Shown in pieces: positions 14,784 through 20,000 of a stretch of DNA of 20,000 bases (the first letter of the stretch is position 1; each line of letters starts with the position of its first letter). Under the pieces are notes generated by a model. The model searched no databases. It saw nothing but the letters and a program-made list of their open reading frames with translations, and was not told the origin of the DNA. Position numbers and translations under genes: made by a program. The stretch spans positions 1-20,000 of the forward strand of contig HF986267.1 of NCBI GenBank assembly GCA_000432655.1, given 5' to 3'. Source of the DNA: Bacteroides sp. CAG:1060. GTDB lineage: Bacteria; Bacteroidota; Bacteroidia; Bacteroidales; UBA932.

Positions 14784-16841
14784 CTATTCCGGTATTGACG
14801 AGTCCTGTCCTGGGAGGGTCCCGATACGCGGACGGCGTTTGGGAGTTACGAGTACAGGCTGATTGTTCTCGTCGTGCGTAGGCATTCCGTATCTGTCGGA
14901 CAGCATACTCTTGGTGCGAAGTGAATCAATCGGCACATTGAGGGCTCGTACGTCCTGTGGGAGCGGCATCTTTGAGAATGTCTGGAAATATCCCACGCAG
15001 GCGTCTCTCCACCACTGGGCGTCGTTCTTCTGGATATCGAGTTTTCTGGAGACTTCTTCGAAGATAGCCTGGCTTACATAAGGCTTTAGGCTTTCCCATG
15101 TCTTGATGTATCCTTCTACCTGAGATATTCCGGTGTCGTAATGACGGCAGAGTTCATCCCAGAGAATGTTTCCGTTGTGCATTTTGTAGTCCCAAGGTAC
15201 ATGGTGGAACCAGAGAAGGAGGTTTTCCGGACATGTTTCAAGGGAGTTGAACTCATCTGCGAGAGGCTGGTTGTATTGATCCACGTTGTCGGATCCGGTC
15301 CTTGTGCGGTCAAATCCTATACCGTCTTCTCCCGCCTTGTGATAATATACGCATGACCAGTCCGGTCTGATGCTTCTCTCCCATGGTCCCGGACCGTAGT
15401 GCGAGCCTGCGAATATATGGTGAAGTCCGAGAGGCATCGAGTAGTTTACCGCCGTTTCGCGGGATGTCATGAGGATGTCTTTTACAGGAGAAAGGAATTT
15501 CTGCTCGAATGCCTTCTCGCTCATGCCCTCCGGCTTATTGAATGTCTGCTTGACCCATTCGTCGGCAATCTGCTCCGCGCTTAGTTCAGGATTCCATGCG
15601 AGACGTCCGAAAGCATACCAGTTGGACTGGGCGAATATGTATCCGCAGAAGTTCGGGTCCTGTCCGGTGTTGGCTACGCCTGCGATGGCCTTGATGTTCT
15701 TGGCTACAGTAGAGCCTTGTCCGTCCCTGTATGTGTCGCTGTCGAGACACTCTTCGTATGTGGTCCCGTGATAGACGAGATGGTTGGAGAAGCCGAGGTA
15801 TTCCTGGGTAATCTGGAACTCTACCATCATGGCTGTTTTTTTGAGTTGTCCGAATAGAGGGCTGAAAGGCTCGCGCGGCTGGAAGTCGATAGGTCCGTTC
15901 TTGATCTGTATGATTACATTGTCTGCAAATTTTCCGTCAAGAGGCTTGAACTCCTCCACGGCCTGGTTGGCTCTGTCCGGGCTGGTAGGGCTGTATACGA
16001 ACGCTCTCCACATCACGATTCCTCCGTATGGCTTGAGGGCTTCCGCCAGCATATTGGCACCGTCTGCATGGGTGCGGCCGTAGTCCTGAGGTCCGGCCTG
16101 TCCTTCCGAATTGGCCTTTACCAGGAATCCTCCGAAATCAGGAATGGCTGCATATATTTCGGCGGCCTTGTCTTTCCACCATTTGCGGACCTGAGGGTTG
16201 AGCGGGTCTCCTGACTTGATTCCGCTCAATGCTATCGGGCTTGTCCATTTGATGGAAAGATATGTGGTGATGCCGTATTGCCTGAGGATGTCTGCAATCT
16301 CGGATATGCGCGCTATGTGCTCTGAGTCGAGAATAAGCGGGTTGGAATTTACGTTGTTGAGCACCGCGCCGTTGAGCCCCACTGAAGCGCAGAGCTTTCC
16401 GTAGTGATGGATGCGCTCTACCGGTATCTCCGGAGCGGTCCATTCCCACATGGAAAGTCCGGCATATCCGCGTTCTACCGTATCGTCAAGATTATCCCAA
16501 TGGTTGAGTATGCGGTACTCGTAGTAAGGTTTTTCCCTTACGTCCATGCCTGGACCGGCCTGTCCCATAACCTCGGCTCTCTGGAGGGCGTATATTCCGT
16601 ATCTCACGGCCGCAGAGGAACCGCCTTCCACGAAGCGCTTGCCATCTTTGTCGAAGATGTGGAATTCTTCCTTGTCAAGGGTGTTGGTAATGTCGGTCTG
16701 TACGGACTCGAGTATCTGCTCGTAGTCCCGTCCGTTTGCAAGCCACAGGTCTGTCCCGTCCTGAGTGCTCGGTTGAGGTGCGCTGCAGGCTGCTGCCAGC
16801 ACCAGCGCTGCCCCAAGAATGAGTTTGGTATTTGTCTTCAT
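14784..16841 (-). CDS. GH67 alpha-glucuronidase, lipoprotein
   Basis: A 685-residue GH67 enzyme that releases (4-O-methyl)glucuronic acid from the non-reducing end of aldouronic xylo-oligosaccharides. Signature blocks are RILNHWDNLDDTVERGYAG (110-128), GFLVKANSEGQAGPQDYGR (238-256) and VIIQIKNGPIDFQPREP (309-325), followed by EFQITQEYLG (341-350) and MPLGLHHI. By alignment with characterised GH67 enzymes the acid is probably E246, and D319 with E347 activate the nucleophilic water. Full family length. The signal peptide has a lipobox at Cys19 (LAAAC), suggesting a membrane-anchored periplasmic or surface enzyme. It begins five bases after the GH115 gene and shares its transcript. Confidence 0.95.
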   Translation of the reverse strand: MKTNTKLILGAALVLAAACSAPQPSTQDGTDLWLANGRDYEQILESVQTDITNTLDKEEFHIFDKDGKRFVEGGSSAAVRYGIYALQRAEVMGQAGPGMDVREKPYYEYRILNHWDNLDDTVERGYAGLSMWEWTAPEIPVERIHHYGKLCASVGLNGAVLNNVNSNPLILDSEHIARISEIADILRQYGITTYLSIKWTSPIALSGIKSGDPLNPQVRKWWKDKAAEIYAAIPDFGGFLVKANSEGQAGPQDYGRTHADGANMLAEALKPYGGIVMWRAFVYSPTSPDRANQAVEEFKPLDGKFADNVIIQIKNGPIDFQPREPFSPLFGQLKKTAMMVEFQITQEYLGFSNHLVYHGTTYEECLDSDTYRDGQGSTVAKNIKAIAGVANTGQDPNFCGYIFAQSNWYAFGRLAWNPELSAEQIADEWVKQTFNKPEGMSEKAFEQKFLSPVKDILMTSRETAVNYSMPLGLHHIFAGSHYGPGPWERSIRPDWSCVYYHKAGEDGIGFDRTRTGSDNVDQYNQPLADEFNSLETCPENLLLWFHHVPWDYKMHNGNILWDELCRHYDTGISQVEGYIKTWESLKPYVSQAIFEEVSRKLDIQKNDAQWWRDACVGYFQTFSKMPLPQDVRALNVPIDSLRTKSMLSDRYGMPTHDENNQPVLVTPKRRPRIGTLPGQDSSIPE

Positions 16842-16846
16842 ATCTG

Positions 16847-19324
16847 TTATTTGATTAACTCTGATGATGGTGCTCCGAGGTAATTCTTCTGAAGGCCTCC
16901 GAAATCTATCATTATTTTTTCGAGGACGATACCCGGATCTACAAATCTGAATCTGAGGATGTGCCTGCCGGGTTCTCCGAAATCAAGTTCTGTCGTGCTT
17001 GTGATTATGCTTGCCGCCTGCCAAGGGCCGAGTTCTCCCTTGTAATGTCCGTTGAAGTTGATTTCGATTTCCTCTCCTCCATCTACGCTCAATGCGTATC
17101 GGAGTCCTTTTCCGGCATTGAAATTAAGCGTTGGCGCCGTGAGGACGTTAATCTTGGCCGCGCCTCTGCTTGTTGTAAGAATGCTGAATTCGAGGTATGC
17201 GTTGTCCGGAGTTTCGGTAGCCGGCAGGGTGGTCGCTCCGCACATTGTCTTGCCGAGGTCCGGAATTATGGTAATGCCGGAATTGGCAGAGAAGTTGCCG
17301 GCCTCGATGGAGATATATCCGTCAGATTCCCTATGACACAGATATGGCGCTTCGTCAGAGGTCCTTACGGTAGGCATGACCTGTGTGCGCGGCTCCTGCC
17401 AGATGCGGTAGCCTATATGTTTCTGGTCCATCATGTGGTTCCATTTTCCTCCGGCAATCTCGTGATTGTAGTGGGCGCACAGAAGGGAATCCCTCTTGTA
17501 GAGAGTCTCCACGCGTCCAGCCCAATAGTTGATTTCCTGAGGTGTGGAGGCCTTGGTGTTCATGGCTGCGCTATAGTACATTTCGTACACGTTCTGCATT
17601 GCCTGTATCGGGAAGAGTACCAGCTCTTCGTATGCGTCCGTCTGCTCGGTGGAAAGTCCCTGAAGGACCCTCAAGGCTCTGGTTTCGAGCGTATTCCACT
17701 CTTGAAGAACAGTGTCCCATTCTCCGGATTCGAGGTTATAGGTACCGGCATTGAGAAGTTCCGGCGTAACTCTTCTGGTATATTTCGAATACAGCTTCAA
17801 TATCTGCGCAATCTCCTCTGCCTGCTCCTCTCCGAACTGGTCGGATGCGAATTTCACCGTGTGCTCGAAAATATTGTCCGGGTTGAAGGCTTCTGGATCC
17901 CATGCCATGTCCATAAAGAACTGAATCGGGTACTCCATAGGCTTGAGGTCGCCCACGTTGACCACCCATAGCTTGCGCACGCCATACTCCCAGCACAGGT
18001 TCATCTGCTCCCATACGCGTTCCACTTGGTTGCAGTTCAACCATTTGTAGTTTCGAGGACCTCCTACATAGTCGAAGTGATAATACATTCCGTAGCCTCC
18101 GCGGCGAGGTTTCTCCTCCAGAGACGGAAGTTTGCGTACATTTCCCCAGTTGTCATCACAGAGAAGGAGCGTGACATCGTCAGGGACTCTCATTCCCTTG
18201 TCGTAGTAGTCCTGAACCTCTTTATACAGCGCCCATACCTGTGGCGTTTCGGATGCCGGTTTGCCGGTAGCCTTGCTGATGAGTTTTCTCTGGGCGTTGA
18301 TGATTCTTTCCAGAAGAGCGATATTGGTGCCCTCTTCCATAGCCATGTCGCCATCTCCGCGCATACCTATAGTTACGACATCTTCCGTGTTCTTCATGCG
18401 CTCTATGCCCTCTGTCCAGAAGTTCTCAAGGGTTTTTCTGTTCTTGGTATAGTCCCACGGGCCGCTTCCGTAACGATGCCATTCTTTCTGAGCGCGGGCG
18501 CAAGGCTCATGGTGTGACGTACCCATGATGATACCCATCGTGTCGGCATAGTACATGTTCAACGGGTCGTCATCATAAAAAGCAGCGTCCCACATGGCCG
18601 GCCACATGAAATTTGCCTTGAGCCTCAGAAGCAGTTCGAATACGCGTTTGTAGAACTCTCCGGTGTATCCGTGGGTGTTGTCGTGCACCCATCCGGTGAG
18701 GGCAGGGGCTTCGTCGTTGAGGAAAATGCCCCTGTAGTATATTTTAGGTTCTCCTTCAGTGTAGCACCCATTCTTTATATATATGTCCGTATGCTTTTCT
18801 GCAGGAACGTCGGCCCACCAGTACCATGGAGATACTCCTATGGAAGAAGACAGGGCATAGACTCCGTAAGTTGTGCCCCTTTTGTCGCTTCCTGCTATTA
18901 TCACCGAATTGCCGTCCGCTTTGAGGATATATTTCTCTCTTGCTCCTTTGAGGGCGTTCAGCTCGTCTTCACTAAGCAGCTTGTCTATGAATCCTCCGAT
19001 ACCTATCGTGCCGACGGCTATTGAAGGGCCGTCAAGAGACGGCACGTCTGATTTGGCAAACGGACTTTTTGTCCAGTTGTCGATTGCCGCTCTCTTTCCG
19101 GTGACGCTTTCGAAGTCTTTCGCGAGATTTTCGGTGGCCCACTTGACGCCTGTCAGTTCGTGTGTCCTGTCGGTAATTATGGTGGCGACGATGCCTTTCC
19201 CTGCAATAAAGGTCCTGTCAGGTCCTTCTGTAAATACCGCGTAATCGGTTGAATTTGCCGATGCTGCCAGACAGGACAGCAATGCGAGCGTTAGTGTGAT
19301 AATGGTTTTTAATTGTGGTTTCAT
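16847..19324 (-). CDS. GH115 xylan alpha-1,2-glucuronidase
   Basis: An 825-residue exported GH115 enzyme, which unlike GH67 can remove (methyl)glucuronic acid from internal xylose residues of glucuronoxylan. Landmarks are YYRGIFLNDEAPALTGW (196-212), LKANFMWPAMWDAAFYDDD (235-253), GTSHHEPC (268-275), GMRGDGDMAM (320-329), LCDDNWGNVRKLP (388-400) and YYHFDYVGGPRNYKWLN (414-430). A C-terminal beta domain from about residue 655 (GYISIEAGNFS) matches the usual GH115 C-terminal module. The signal peptide could be cut after the ASA at 21-23 or be a lipoprotein signal with Cys18 (LLSC); undecided. It is first in a two-gene operon with GH67 and divergent from the SusC-like gene. Its promoter box is at 19344-19351. 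Confidence 0.95.
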   Translation of the reverse strand: MKPQLKTIITLTLALLSCLAASANSTDYAVFTEGPDRTFIAGKGIVATIITDRTHELTGVKWATENLAKDFESVTGKRAAIDNWTKSPFAKSDVPSLDGPSIAVGTIGIGGFIDKLLSEDELNALKGAREKYILKADGNSVIIAGSDKRGTTYGVYALSSSIGVSPWYWWADVPAEKHTDIYIKNGCYTEGEPKIYYRGIFLNDEAPALTGWVHDNTHGYTGEFYKRVFELLLRLKANFMWPAMWDAAFYDDDPLNMYYADTMGIIMGTSHHEPCARAQKEWHRYGSGPWDYTKNRKTLENFWTEGIERMKNTEDVVTIGMRGDGDMAMEEGTNIALLERIINAQRKLISKATGKPASETPQVWALYKEVQDYYDKGMRVPDDVTLLLCDDNWGNVRKLPSLEEKPRRGGYGMYYHFDYVGGPRNYKWLNCNQVERVWEQMNLCWEYGVRKLWVVNVGDLKPMEYPIQFFMDMAWDPEAFNPDNIFEHTVKFASDQFGEEQAEEIAQILKLYSKYTRRVTPELLNAGTYNLESGEWDTVLQEWNTLETRALRVLQGLSTEQTDAYEELVLFPIQAMQNVYEMYYSAAMNTKASTPQEINYWAGRVETLYKRDSLLCAHYNHEIAGGKWNHMMDQKHIGYRIWQEPRTQVMPTVRTSDEAPYLCHRESDGYISIEAGNFSANSGITIIPDLGKTMCGATTLPATETPDNAYLEFSILTTSRGAAKINVLTAPTLNFNAGKGLRYALSVDGGEEIEINFNGHYKGELGPWQAASIITSTTELDFGEPGRHILRFRFVDPGIVLEKIMIDFGGLQKNYLGAPSSELIK

Positions 19325-19343
19325 AAGTTGAATGCTGAATATG

Positions 19344-19351
19344 CAAATATA
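19344..19351 (-). promoter_or_regulatory. -7 promoter box of the GH115-GH67 operon
   Basis: Read on the minus strand this is TATATTTG, a full TAnnTTTG match, about 20 bases before the GH115 ATG at 19324. A -33-like GTTTCG lies 18 bases further upstream on the minus strand. Confidence 0.6.
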
Positions 19352-19400
19352 ATATTATTTGCTAATCTTCGAAACTGGGTCCATAACGTGCGGAAGGTTA

Positions 19401-19418
19401 TTGCAAGTCACGGTGCAA
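19401..19418. promoter_or_regulatory. possible operator: inverted repeat between divergent promoters
   Basis: TTGCA at 19401-19405 and TGCAA at 19414-19418 form a dyad with an eight-base spacer. It lies between the -7 boxes of the divergent GH115 and SusC genes. The rest of 19325-19582 is AT-rich, with no ORF or terminator seen. A regulator site is plausible for a polysaccharide locus, but five-base arms can occur by chance. Confidence 0.25.
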
Positions 19419-19519
19419 AATAAAGTAATTTGTGGTTTTCTAATAAAATACCTAAACGCATGGCTTTTGATTTATTTTAATTATTTAATCATATTTTTTT
19501 CATTTTATGAATATCTTAT

Positions 19520-19527
19520 TAACTTTG
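19520..19527 (+). promoter_or_regulatory. -7 promoter box of the SusC-like gene
   Basis: TAACTTTG fully matches TAnnTTTG. A T-run ending TTTC at 19501 sits 18 bases upstream in the -33 position. The start codon follows at 19583, giving a leader of about 50 bases, long enough for post-transcriptional control. Confidence 0.6.
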
Positions 19528-19582
19528 TGTGCTTTCACTGCAGTTTCACATCAATTATTAACACATATTCTAACGTAAACGT

Positions 19583-20000
19583 ATGTTCAAAAAAGTTTCA
19601 ATTCGCGCATTCAGTGCCATAATGGTGCTGTTTGCATCTGTTCTCTTCCCGACATTTGCCTCCGGGCAAAATCGGATGATTTCCGGTGTTGTTACTGATG
19701 AGAGCGGTGTTTCGGTTATCGGAGCCGGTGTAGTTGTGGTAGGACAAAGGACTATCGGTACTACAACGGACATTGACGGTGCGTACAAGCTGTCAGTGCC
19801 GGCAGGCGCCACTATCGAGTTCTCATGCATCGGTTATGACAACCAGACAGTTGTTGTCGGCAATCAGTCCGTCATTAACGTGACCATGGTTGCCAACAAC
19901 GTGATCGAAGAGACAGTAGTTATCGGTTACGGTGTGCAGAAGAAGAGTGACCTTACAGGTTCTGTTGCTTCAGTGCGCTCGGAAGACCTTCAGAACCGCT
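19583..20000 (+). CDS. SusC-like TonB-dependent outer-membrane receptor (N-terminal part)
   Basis: The first 139 residues of a SusC/RagA-family receptor that imports oligosaccharides across the outer membrane with a SusD-type lipoprotein. The signal peptide ends near FASGQN. Residues about 33-103 are the carboxypeptidase-regulatory-like (beta-sandwich) domain: ISGVVTDESGVSVIGAGV, TTTDIDGAYKLSVPAG, IEFSCIGYDNQTV. Then comes the TonB-box/plug start EETVVIGYGVQKKSDLTGSV, characteristic of the family. The gene is open at the right edge; such receptors are usually about 1000 residues, so most of it lies outside. Divergence from GH115-GH67 suggests a glucuronoxylan substrate, which is inference. 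No anti-sigma-interacting STN domain is seen in the N-terminal part. Confidence 0.95.
   Translation, partial: MFKKVSIRAFSAIMVLFASVLFPTFASGQNRMISGVVTDESGVSVIGAGVVVVGQRTIGTTTDIDGAYKLSVPAGATIEFSCIGYDNQTVVVGNQSVINVTMVANNVIEETVVIGYGVQKKSDLTGSVASVRSEDLQNR

Noticed and set aside
14812..14822. Small hairpin GGGA-GGG-TCCC near the convergent gene ends
   Set aside because: It has a four-pair stem with a three-base loop and no T-run on either strand, inside the GH67 coding sequence. This is not a credible terminator.
16961..17971. 336-codon plus-strand open frame inside GH115
   Set aside because: It is antisense to conserved GH115 coding sequence. The composition is Cys/Arg/Val-rich with no domain or sensible start; it is a shadow frame.
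1..20000. CRISPR arrays, tRNA/rRNA genes, insertion sequences, integrase or attachment sites
   Set aside because: No regular spaced repeats, no tRNA-like or rRNA sequence, and no transposase or integrase reading frame was recognised anywhere in the window.

Overview
The window looks like chromosomal DNA of a Bacteroidota member, order Bacteroidales, with roughly balanced GC. The evidence is: repeated TAnnTTTG -7 promoter boxes (seen at 795-802, 815-822, 1520-1527, 5945-5952, 19344-19351 and 19520-19527); almost no Shine-Dalgarno sequences; many Cys-lipobox proteins; a SusC-type receptor; and the Bacteroidales families fimbrillin-like, DUF4493, PCMD, GH67 and GH115. Family-level placement is not possible by eye. 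No rRNA, tRNA, CRISPR array, insertion sequence or integrase was seen.

Layout. (1) 1-775: a possible gene tail, a bidirectional terminator and a metallo-beta-lactamase-fold hydrolase on the minus strand. (2) 876-5856: a plus-strand housekeeping run of two tandem deoxynucleoside kinases, a long-chain acyl-CoA synthetase, a ROK sugar kinase and an FKBP-type prolyl isomerase lipoprotein, closed by a strong terminator at 5878-5915. (3) 5957-14775: seven tightly packed plus-strand genes whose products all carry export signals. They are a fimbrillin-like lipoprotein, three DUF4493-type lipoproteins (the third fused to a PCMD domain), two related outer-membrane beta-barrel candidates, and a second PCMD lipoprotein. 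(4) 14784-19324: a minus-strand operon of GH115 then GH67 alpha-glucuronidases, convergent with region 3 across an 8-base gap. (5) 19325-19582: a divergent promoter region. (6) 19583-20000: the start of a SusC-like TonB-dependent receptor running off the window.

How they work together. Regions 4-6 look like the edge of a glucuronoxylan utilisation locus. GH115 removes (methyl)glucuronic acid from internal positions of xylan, GH67 removes it from the ends of oligosaccharides, and the SusC receptor imports the products. Region 3 is the best candidate for a poorly described system. It appears to encode a surface assembly of lipoproteins and barrels with type V pilus-like (fimbrillin) features and putative carbohydrate-related PCMD modules. 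Four consecutive lipoproteins share a Thr-Lys step about 40-55 residues from the N-terminus, where fimbrillins are known to be trimmed by protease. Its role is inferred from architecture only.

The only non-coding stretches over about 100 bases are 776-875, 5857-5956 and 19325-19582, all covered below. No gene-free stretch exceeds 300 bases.
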